A model generated the notes under the pieces. It was not told where the DNA came from and did no database searches. It saw only the letters and a program-made list of their open reading frames with translations. A stretch of 64,000 bases of DNA from contig JANOQN010000085.1 in assembly GCA_031422315.1 (NCBI GenBank), forward strand, positions 62,001-126,000, in the 5' to 3' direction. The position numbers were made by a program, and so were the translations under genes. Below are positions 27,088-36,600 of the stretch, piece after piece; position 1 is the stretch's first letter, and every line of letters starts with the position of its first letter. Origin of the DNA: JANNYA01 sp031422315 (GTDB lineage Bacteria > Pseudomonadota > Gammaproteobacteria > Xanthomonadales > SZUA-5).

Positions 27088-27459
27088 ATGAGCGGCATGA
27101 AGGTCATGGTGATCGACGACAGCAAAACCATCCGTCGCACTGCTGAAATGCTGTTGAAAAAAGAGGGTTGCGATGTCGTGACCGCCTGTGACGGCTTTGA
27201 AGCACTGTCGAAGATTGCCGATCAGCAGCCGCAAATTATTTTTGTGGACATCATGATGCCGAGATTAGATGGTTATCAAACTTGCGCACTGATCAAAAGC
27301 AACAGCCAGTTTAAGCATGTGCCAGTGATTATGCTGTCCAGCAAAGACGGCTTGTTCGACAAGGCGCGCGGGCGAATTGTAGGCTCTGAGCAATATTTGA
27401 CCAAGCCATTCACCCGTGACGAATTGCTAGGTGCAATTCGTAAATACGTAGCATTTTAG
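27088..27459 (+). CDS. pilG: twitching motility response regulator PilG, system B
   Basis: 123 residues from ATG 27088 (preceded by AAGGCGG); GTG 27061 would add nine residues and cannot be excluded. A single receiver closely resembling Pseudomonas PilG: GMKVMVIDDSKTIRRTAEML, IIFVDIMMPRLDGYQTCALI, VIMLSSKDGLFDKARGRIVG, SEQYLTKPFTRDELLGAIRK. PilG is phosphorylated by ChpA and promotes pilus extension and cAMP signalling. It is the first gene of the canonical pilGHIJ-chpABC operon. Confidence 0.93.
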   Translation: MSGMKVMVIDDSKTIRRTAEMLLKKEGCDVVTACDGFEALSKIADQQPQIIFVDIMMPRLDGYQTCALIKSNSQFKHVPVIMLSSKDGLFDKARGRIVGSEQYLTKPFTRDELLGAIRKYVAF

Positions 27460-27471
27460 TCAGGGCGGCCA

Positions 27472-27837
27472 GTGGCACTTGTTTTAGTGATTGATGATTC
27501 CCCGACGGACGTTCGCGTGCTGACCGTCATGCTTGAGCGCAACGGTTTCAACGTGCAGGCGGCTGATAACGCAATCGACGGCATGCAAAAAGCTAAAGAT
27601 ATGCGCCCAGATTTGATCTTGATGGACGTTATTATGCCCGGCATGAATGGTTTTCAAGCCACGCGCATGCTGAGCAAGGACCCTGAAACGGCGGGCATTC
27701 CAGTGATTATTGTGACGACCAAAAACATGGAAGCTGATCGACTCTGGGGCTTGCGTCAGGGCGCGCGCGATTTCGTCACCAAACCGCCGACTGAGAAAGA
27801 CCTCGTGGCCCGGATCAACCGACTTTTGCATGTTTAG
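27472..27837 (+). CDS. pilH: twitching motility response regulator PilH, system B
   Basis: A 121-residue stand-alone receiver beginning with GTG 27472 after GGGCGG, 12 bases from pilG. Phosphorylation residues are complete: VLVIDDSPTDVR, LILMDVIMPGMNG, IVTTKNMEADRLWG, VTKPPTEKDL. The LWGxRQGAxDFVTKP stretch is typical of PilH. In Pseudomonas PilH counteracts PilG and drains phosphate from ChpA. Confidence 0.92.
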   Translation: MALVLVIDDSPTDVRVLTVMLERNGFNVQAADNAIDGMQKAKDMRPDLILMDVIMPGMNGFQATRMLSKDPETAGIPVIIVTTKNMEADRLWGLRQGARDFVTKPPTEKDLVARINRLLHV

Positions 27838-27909
27838 TTTCATGAAAATCGGGGTTATGAAAATCAGGGGCATGAAAAATAATGCGAAACCTAAGCAGGA
27901 GCGAGGCTA

Positions 27910-28488
27910 ATGAATACTGAGTTTGAGCCTGCCGTAAGTGATTTCGGTGAAGAAACGGCGAACTCACCATTTGCGGTGCTGCTCGATTACGAGCGCAAAA
28001 GCTTAGCGCACGTTGCAGGATTGCCAGATCAGTTAGAAGCACCAGGATTGTGGCGCGGCATTGGTTTTCGCTTAGGCGATGCCTATTTGGTCAGTACGAT
28101 CGTGGAAATCAACGAAATTTTGCGCTTCCCGACGTTAACACCGGTGCCTGGAACCAAAGCTTGGCTGCTTGGCATTGCCAACGTGCGCGGTAATTTGATG
28201 CCAATCGTGCATTTGCGCGGCTTTTTAGAAGGAGAGCGCTTTAAAAACTCCGATGCGCAGCGCGTGTTGGTCGTGAAAAACGGCTCAGGTTTTGTCGGTA
28301 TGGCGGTAGATGAAGTGTTGGGGCAACGTAGTTTTGTCGATGCCAATAAGCGCGAAAAAAGTGTTTATTTGGACTCGCCAATTAGCGGTTATTTGTTGGA
28401 TGAGTACACTCAGGGCCCGCTTACGTGGGGCTTGTTTTCGATGCAGAACTTGATTCGTCAGCCTGATTTTATTCAGGCCTCGGCGTAA
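27910..28488 (+). CDS. pilI: CheW-like coupling protein PilI, system B
   Basis: 192 residues, AGGAG before the ATG. A CheW domain follows about 45 N-terminal residues: LVSTIVEINEILRFP, GTKAWLLGIANVRGNLMPIV (the NVRG loop that docks receptor and kinase) and GMAVDEVLGQRSF. It links PilJ to ChpA in the canonical Pil-Chp array. It lies between pilH and pilJ as in Pseudomonas. Confidence 0.92.
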   Translation: MNTEFEPAVSDFGEETANSPFAVLLDYERKSLAHVAGLPDQLEAPGLWRGIGFRLGDAYLVSTIVEINEILRFPTLTPVPGTKAWLLGIANVRGNLMPIVHLRGFLEGERFKNSDAQRVLVVKNGSGFVGMAVDEVLGQRSFVDANKREKSVYLDSPISGYLLDEYTQGPLTWGLFSMQNLIRQPDFIQASA

Positions 28489-28526
28489 CTTTTTGATTTC
28501 AGTTGGCAGTGTAGGGAGAGCAAACC

Positions 28527-30575
28527 ATGAGTAACCCCAGTGGCGGTAGTCAGCAGCGCGAGTCGCAAGCGCTCATTACGATTTTAGTTGTCGTTCTGAT
28601 CTTGTCTTTGTTAGCTTTGTTTCTAAACTTTTTCTTTGCGAACCAGCGCAACGAAGAGGATCGCGGCGCTATCGCAGCCACGACGGAAATCCAAGTGCGT
28701 TCTCAGCAGATCGCGAAATTCGCGGCTGAAGCGGCTAACGGTAATCCGGCGGCGTTTGATGAACTCGGAAAAACCCGGGACGAAATTCAATTTCGTATCA
28801 ACGCGCTGCAGAAAGGCTCTCTGGCGACCGATAAATTCCCGAAAGTACCGCCGATTAGCCGTAACCCAAAGGTTGAGCCCGCCGTCAAAAAGCTGGTCGA
28901 ATCATGGGAAATGGTGAAAGCGCAGGCAACCGCGATCTTGGAGCGCAGCGCGAACGTCGATAACTTCTCGCTGACCGCGCTGAGCTTCAGCGAAAAAATT
29001 GGCCCGCTTTCAGTGCGGTCCGACCAATTCGCGAAAATACTGAGTGAACGCGGCGCATCACAAGATCAGGTGTATATCGCTGGCCGACAAGTCGCGATTG
29101 CCGAGCGCTTAAATCGCCGATTGACTGAAGTTCAAGCTGCTGGTGAAAATGCCGACGCCGCGCGCGATGGCTTCTTACGCGATGCGCAAATGTTCAACCG
29201 CGTGTTGGAAGGCTTTCAAAACGGCGATGGCGATTTGAACATCGCAGCGGTGCGCTCGCCTGAGGGTTTGCAGATTCTTCAAGAAGTTAAAGCGATTTAC
29301 AGCGATATTTCCGGCTTTGTTGATCAAATCACCAAGGGTTCGAACGACGTGTTCGCCGTGAAAGAGGCATCGGACACGCTGTTTAATCGCTCAGGTTCGC
29401 TGCTTTTGAATGCGCAGTCGGTATCCAAGCAGTTCGCCGATCAACCGGCTTCACGAATTTTTCCATCGCTCGGCGCCGCGCTGTTTTCTGGCTTGTTAGC
29501 TGCACTTTCCGTGTTAGGCCTTTTGTATTTGGGCTATCGCGATCAACAACGCCGCTACAAAATAACCGCCGATCTTAATCAACGTAACCAAGAAGCTATT
29601 TTGCGCCTCCTGGATGAAATGGGCAGCTTGGCTGAGGGCGATTTAACCGTCCGCGCAACCGTGACTGAAGACATCACCGGCGCGATTGCCGACTCGATTA
29701 ACTTCGCGGTTGAAGCACTGCGATCGCTAGTGACCACGATTAACGAAACCGCCTTGCAAGTGGCGTCCGCTGCGCAAGAAACGCAAGCCACCGCGATGCA
29801 CCTCGCAGAGGCCGCTGAGCAACAAGCGCAGCAGATTACTTCGGCGTCCGCAGCGATCAATGAAATCGCGGTTTCAATCGATCAAGTGTCGAAAAACTCT
29901 GCTGAATCAGCCGACGTGGCGCAGCGCTCAGTGCAAATCGCAGGCAAGGGCGCGGCGATTGTGCGCCAGACGATTCAAGGCATGGATAACATTCGCGATC
30001 AGATTCAAGAAACCTCCAAGCGTATTAAACGCCTGGGTGAAAGCTCGCAAGAAATTGGTTCAATCGTGGAGCTAATTAACGACATCGCGGAACAAACCAA
30101 CATTCTGGCATTGAACGCTGCTATTCAAGCGGCGTCAGCCGGTGATGCAGGCCGCGGCTTCGCAGTGGTTGCCGATGAAGTGCAGCGACTTGCAGAACGT
30201 GCGTCGAATGCAACCAAGCGAATTGAAACGCTGGTGCAAACGATTCAATCCGATACGAATGAAGCCGTGACCTCGATGGAGCAAACCACCGCCGAAGTGG
30301 TCGCCGGTGCAAGGCTTGCCGAAGACGCAGGTCTGGCGCTCGGTGAAATTGAAAAGGTGTCTAACGATTTGGCGGATTTGATTCAAAACATCTCCGAAGC
30401 TTCACGTCAGCAATCGGCCGCTGCAACCAACATTTCAGCAACCATGAACGTGATTCAAGAAATTACCACGCAAACCTCAGTCGGCGCATCGCAAACCGCT
30501 GAATCCATTGGTAACTTGGCGCAGCTCGCTGCTGATCTCAGGCGCTCGGTTGCCGACTTTAAGCTGCCAACCTAA
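28527..30575 (+). CDS. pilJ: methyl-accepting receptor PilJ, system B
   Basis: 682 residues. TM1 is at about 14-34 (ALITILVVVLILSLLALFLN). A helical periplasmic domain of the PilJ type spans about 40-310, with TM2 near 315-340 (LGAALFSGLLAALSVLGLLYLG). A HAMP-like segment (LLDEMGSLAEGDLTVRATVT) precedes the signalling domain, with hairpin tip AEQTNILALNAAIQAASAGD and GRGFAVVADEVQRLAERASN, near identical to Pseudomonas PilJ in that part. It senses surface contact or pilin in Pseudomonas. No pilK methyltransferase gene follows; a 106-base gap leads to chpA. Confidence 0.94.
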   Translation: MSNPSGGSQQRESQALITILVVVLILSLLALFLNFFFANQRNEEDRGAIAATTEIQVRSQQIAKFAAEAANGNPAAFDELGKTRDEIQFRINALQKGSLATDKFPKVPPISRNPKVEPAVKKLVESWEMVKAQATAILERSANVDNFSLTALSFSEKIGPLSVRSDQFAKILSERGASQDQVYIAGRQVAIAERLNRRLTEVQAAGENADAARDGFLRDAQMFNRVLEGFQNGDGDLNIAAVRSPEGLQILQEVKAIYSDISGFVDQITKGSNDVFAVKEASDTLFNRSGSLLLNAQSVSKQFADQPASRIFPSLGAALFSGLLAALSVLGLLYLGYRDQQRRYKITADLNQRNQEAILRLLDEMGSLAEGDLTVRATVTEDITGAIADSINFAVEALRSLVTTINETALQVASAAQETQATAMHLAEAAEQQAQQITSASAAINEIAVSIDQVSKNSAESADVAQRSVQIAGKGAAIVRQTIQGMDNIRDQIQETSKRIKRLGESSQEIGSIVELINDIAEQTNILALNAAIQAASAGDAGRGFAVVADEVQRLAERASNATKRIETLVQTIQSDTNEAVTSMEQTTAEVVAGARLAEDAGLALGEIEKVSNDLADLIQNISEASRQQSAAATNISATMNVIQEITTQTSVGASQTAESIGNLAQLAADLRRSVADFKLPT

Positions 30576-30681
30576 TGCGTGAATTTGCACTCGCTTCAAT
30601 CATAAAGAGAGCCGATGTTCAATCGGCCGGCCACTCGCACCCGCTGCTCGGCAACGCGGCAAACTTATTTGGGGTCTGTCC

Positions 30682-33600
30682 ATGAAGGATCCAAACGATA
30701 TTGACTTCACGACATTAAACTGGGTCAAACAAGAGCTTGATGACACGCTAAAACAAGCCGTGCAAGCGCTTGAAGCCTATGTCGAGGATTCTGGCGATAA
30801 AAGCCAGCTGCGCTTTTGCATTAATTATATGCATCAAGTGCAAGGCACGCTTCGGATGATCGAACTTTACGGCGCTGCGATGGTGCTGGAAGAGATGGAG
30901 CGCGTCGCTCAGGGCTTGATTGATGGTGACGTCAAACAGACCAATGAAGTGCTTGAAGTATTGATGACCGGGCTGGTGCAGTTGCCAGATTATCTCGGCC
31001 GCTTGCAAGGCGGGCACCGTGATATTCCTATCGTGCTGTTGCCACTTCTCAATGATTTGCGTGCTTGCCGAAGCGAAAAGCTGCTGTCTGAAACGGCACT
31101 ATTCTCACCGGATTTAGCGGCGAATCTGCCAAACTCCGCTGCGGGTGCGCCTGCGGCGATGTCCGAAGCATTGTTAAAATCCAACGCCAGTAAATTTCGG
31201 CTGGCGTACCAGTTTGGACTGCTCAAGTGGTTTAAAGGTGATGATATTGCCGGTAACTTGCTCAGGCTGATTCAGATTCTTGATCGACTACGCGCCATGT
31301 CGGTGCAAGTAGAAGCAAGACGGCTGTGGTGGATTGCCTCCGGTGTTTTGGAAGGCGTATCCTTACAAGCGTTAGACGCGAGCGTTGCGGTCAAATTGCT
31401 CTACGGCAAAGTGGATCGTGAAATCAAGCGATTCGTCGACGCGGGCGAGGCTGATTTTGGCCGTGCGCCGCCTATTGATTTGTGCAAGAGCCTGCTCTAT
31501 TACGCTGCGCAAGCAAAACCGATTGGCGCGCGCATTGCTGAGCTTAAAGGGCTCTACAAGTTAGATGCATTGCTGCCTTCACAATCTGAAATCGAGCACG
31601 CGCAAAGCGCGCTGAGCGGCCGCAATCGCGCGCTGCTTGACACCGTAGGCGGTGCGATTAAAGAAGACATCATGCGCGTTAAAGACGGGCTTGATATGTA
31701 TTTGCGCTCGCCATCGCCGTCTGCATCTGACTTAGCGCCATTAGGCGAGATGCTGCAGCGCGTCGGCGATACGCTAGGCGTGTTGGGCTTAGGCGTGCCG
31801 CGTAAAGTAGTGCTTGAACAACGCGATTCGTTGACCAGCATGGTGGTTGGGCGCATTGCCGCTGAAGAGCAGGCGCTACTTGATGTTGCGGGTTCTTTGC
31901 TGTTCGTAGAATCGTCGTTGGACGATTACATTGAGCGCTTAGGCCAAGGTCAGCAGCAGGATTCTGCACTCAAGGGCTTAGAGCTGCCATCGGCTGAAGT
32001 GCGTCGAATTCTTGACGCAACGATGAAAGAAGCGTCGGTTAATCTATCGCAAGCCAAGCAAGATATCGTCGCGTTTATCGAAGCGCCGTGGGATCACAGC
32101 AAGATCGAGAACATCCCTAAGCTGCTGGAAGAAATTTCTGGCGCGCTGCGTATGCTTTCGATGCCTGAGCCAGCCGACTTAAATGACGCGATTGCCAAAT
32201 TCGTCGATACCGAATTCCTGCGTTACAAGCGCGTGCCAACCGCAGAACAGCTCGATTTAATGGCTGACGCGCTCGCCAGCATCGAGTACTACCTAGAAGC
32301 GATCCGCGAAGCAAGGCCGAATCGTGATCGTATTCTTGATGTCACACGTCGCAGTTTGGAAGCACTCGGCTATTGGCCCGTAAAAGATGAAAATCAGCTT
32401 GGCGTAGGCGGAATTGATCCGAACGCTCGCGAAGCGAATGAGTTTGTCGCATTCTCAGATGAGCTTACGATCACGCGCCATGACGTGGCTGTGCAAGACG
32501 TTCCGCTTTCGCTGGTCGAGATGGAAGCATTGCCGAGCGTGGATATTCCAACCGCAGCCGAAGCGGCGCTTGCTGCTCCAATAGTTGAAGTGAATTTAGA
32601 CGGCTTTGTTATTAGCGGCGAGACCGAGCGCGCGCCAGAAACGCTAACCAGTTTTGATCTAGCGGATGAATCGCTTACCTTGGCGGACACCGAGCCAAGT
32701 TTTACAGCCTCTGAAGTCAAACTGGATGAAGACAGTGCGTTTTCAGATTTCGATTTTTCAGCGCTTGATTCCGAGCAACCGGTTGCAATAGTTGAAACTT
32801 CGATATTCGAAGTGCCGGATCGATTACTTACGCCCGCTGCAAGCGAGCCCGCTGAAAGCGAGCTGTTCGGACAGCAGTTAGTTGAAGTTGCGCCAGTTTC
32901 GAGTGAGCCTGAAGCGCTCGAAGCCTTTGATCTAGGGCTTGACGAGCCTGCAGCTGACTTGCTTTCAGCGGACGACAGTGCTTTTTCAGACTTTGATCAA
33001 AGCTTCCTAGATCCAGAGCCCGAACTCGCCGTTAGCTCAGAGCCAGCAATCGCGTTTGAACCTGAAGCCACCAATTGGGCCGGTGTCACTACCGAAACAC
33101 TGGCGGCTAACAACGAAGCCGCAGCAATTGTTGATTTCACGGATGACTTGGCGTTCGATTCGAGCGGCCAGATTGACCTGCAAGAAGTTCCGAAACCGGC
33201 AGAGCAGCTGCCAAGACCGTTCTCGAGCTCCGGCTTTCAGATGGTGCCGTCGGATGATATCGACGATGAAATCCGCGAGGTATTTGTCGAGGAAGTTCAA
33301 GACGAGCTAATTGGGCTTGCCAAGTATTACCCGGCCTGGAAAAACGATCCCAATGATTTTGAGAAACTCAAGCCGGTTCGGCGATCATTCCACACCTTAA
33401 AAGGCTCTGGACGTTTGGTGGGCGCGCTCGCCATTGGCGAATTCAGCTGGAAAGTTGAAAACATGCTTAACCGCGCGCTGGATAAATCCATTCCGGCTAG
33501 CCCCGCTATGATTGCCTGCTTAGATGAAGCGATCGCAGCGCTGCCGCAGCTGCTCGCAGGTTTGAAAGGCGAGGGGAATCCCACCGCAAATATTGGCGGA

Positions 33601-36600
33601 ATTATGCACGTCGCTGATCGCGTGTCCGCTGGAGAGGAGATTTATCTCCCAAAAACTGAGCCCGTCACGAGTGCTGTAGAAGCCGTTGATGCTTCTGCAA
33701 GCTCGCTGGCGGGCAGTGACGCGTTCCAAAGCCATTCGGAAAGTAACGCAGATGCCATCGTTGAAACTGACGATTCGGCATTTGCAGACGAAGCTGCGGT
33801 TCAAACGCACACAGAAGAAGTACATGTGATTTCGGGCGAGTCCTCAGACGCTGAAATTGAATTAACGGCGAGCCCAGAAACCACCGGCGAGTTCATAGAA
33901 AGTGAGTCAGAGAACCCGATTCCCCAAGCGATTTTGTCGGATCCGGTGTTGGCTGAAATATTGACCGTTGAAGCGCAGACGCACGTCGCGACCATCCGTC
34001 GGCACTTGGTGATGATGCAATTGCAAGACGAACCGGCGCCGGTGAATGATGAACTGCTGCGTGCGGTGCACACGCTCAACGGCGCTATTTCGATGGTCGA
34101 GCTGCCGCTGGTGAGTCAAGTATTTGCCCCGCTAGAAGGCATGCTCAAACGCATGCGCGGCAAAGGCGAACGTATCGGCTTGGTTGAACGCGGAATATTG
34201 GCTGAATCTGCTGATTTAGTAGAGCACTCGATTAATGGCATTCAATTAGGATCTCTTGCAGGGCTAAATTCTGACGATCTTGCTGCGCGCGTAACCGTCA
34301 TGCGAAATAGACTGCCTGAGCCTGAAATTCAATCGTTTTACAGTCAGTTGGTCGATGATGATGCGGTCGAACCCGAACTTTTCGATCAAGACGCCGTTGA
34401 TGTAGCCGACTCTAACGATGTTTTGGCGGTGCTTGGCTTGCAATCCGCTGACGAACTCGCTTTAGAACAGCCGTCAAACAGCGGAAGCGGTGGCTTAGAT
34501 AGCGCTAGCGCGGCAGAATTCGATAGCTTGGCAGAAGCAGCGTTTGAGTTTGAAGGTTCAGGCATTGATGCAAGCCTATTCGCAATTCCTGAAAACACCG
34601 ACGATTTCCTCGATTTAGCAGCGCTAGACGCAGCGACCGATCCACTCGCGGCATTTTCGGATATTGAAGCGGACGCTGATGCCAATGCTGACATTGATAT
34701 GGTGGCCATTGCTGACTTTGACTTTTTAGAAGCCGAAACCACGTCGGCGAACAGCAACGTCGATAGCGCCCACAGCGCCATGATGGAAGAGCTTGTTCGT
34801 TTGGAACAGCAAGCCTTTGCGCCAATCGAAAGCGCAGAAGCTAATGACGATCTGCTCGCCGATTTGACCTTTTTGGATGCGGATGAGCCGCTTGGCCTAG
34901 AACCCAATGGTTCAATCGACAGTGAATTTGGTTTTGATCTGGCCGCGTTGCAACCTGAGTCTTTGTTCGACAGCGCAGCAGCAGAAAAAAGCTCAACGAG
35001 CGCCGAAGAAACGCAATCTGACGCTGGTTTTTCCGAACTTGATCTGGCGGAATTGGATTTGTTCGGCGCTGCCGAAGCTGACGCATCGATGCCAGCTGAG
35101 CTTGATTCACCCGGTTTTTCGGGCTTTGTCAATTCGACAATCACAGAGGCTAGCCCAAGTGAAATAGAAGCTGACGAAATAGCGTTGTTCAGTCTAGAGT
35201 TTATTGAAGCGCAGCCTGAAGCCAATCAAACGCTTGAAGATCTAGAATTGGCGAATTTGAATGCTTTACTTGAAGGCATTCCTGAGGCGGACGTGGATTC
35301 AGTTGAATTTGATTTTGCACCGCAATTGTTAGATACGGTTTTTGAAGTGCCTGATGGTTTGTTCGCTGCAGACGATTCAATCGTATCTGACAGCGCGTCA
35401 GCGCACGTCGAAACTGAAAAGCAAGATGCAGAGTTGCTAGAGTCGGACTTCGCCATCTCAACTCCGCCTGAATCTCTACCTGAATCCTTGGCTGAGCTGC
35501 ACGCAAGTTTTGACATCGAGCCGAACACTGAAACTCAGCCAGAAGCTGCGGTAATGCAGTCTCCTGAAATCGCCGAAACGGCGGGTAGCTTGGAGCCTTT
35601 GAGCGAAGAATTGGGCGGTGGATCGCCGCGTTCCCTCGCATTTTCCGGCACGATTTTACCGATTGCGCCTGATCTTGATCCGGCTGGCGCGCTTGAGCTT
35701 GTTGACGCTGATCCTGAATTGCTAGAAATCTTTGTCCAAGAAGGCACGGACATCCTAGACACCTCTGACAAACTCATGGCTCGCCTGCGCGATACGCCCG
35801 ATAGCAAAGACATCGTTATCGCGCTACAGCGCGAGCTGCACACGCTAAAAGGCGGTGCGCGTATGGCAGGCGTGGTTCCGGTGGGTGATTTGAGCCACTC
35901 GATGGAATCGCTATTTGAAGCGATCGTGGATAATCGCGCGCGCAATTCCGGCGTTGCGATGGAAGCGCTTGAACGATCTTTTGATCGCCTGCATCAGCTG
36001 GTTTTGCGCGTTGGCAAGAACCAAGCGGTAGGCGGCGCAGAGAACGTTATCGCGCGATTGGATGCGGTGTTGGACGGCCGCGAAGACGAGTTCATTGTAA
36101 CGCTTGCGCCTATTGAGGCGAGCGATGCTTCGCCAGGGATCGAAGCGCCAGTTCTGATCGCGCCCATTGAGCCGAAAGCAAAGCCTGCACCCGCGAAAGC
36201 GCCAGAACCACAGCCCGCGCGCGCTGAGCGCAAAACGGCACTGGACGAAGAAGAAAATCAGCGTCAGCAGCAAGATTCGATTCGCGTACGCGCAGATTTG
36301 ATCGATAACTTGGTGAATTACGCTGGCGAAGTTTCGATTTATCGCTCGCGGCTTGAAGCGCAGATCGGTGGCTTCCGATTTAACTTGCAAGAGTTTGATC
36401 AGACTGTTTTGCGTTTGCGGGATCAGCTGCGTAAGTTGGAAATGGAAACGGAAGCGCAGATTTTGTCTCGCTACCAGCGCGAGGAAGTCAAAAAAGATGC
36501 CGGCTTTGATCCGCTTGAACTAGATCGCTTCTCAACTTTGCAGCAGCTTTCACGTGCGCTTGCAGAGTCAGTATCCGATTTGGTGTCGCTGCAAGGATTG

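Noticed and set aside
34386..35225. Minus-strand frames of 100-279 residues inside chpA
   Set aside because: Ser/Ala-rich mirror images of the acidic linker codons; they have no start signals and no recognisable domain.
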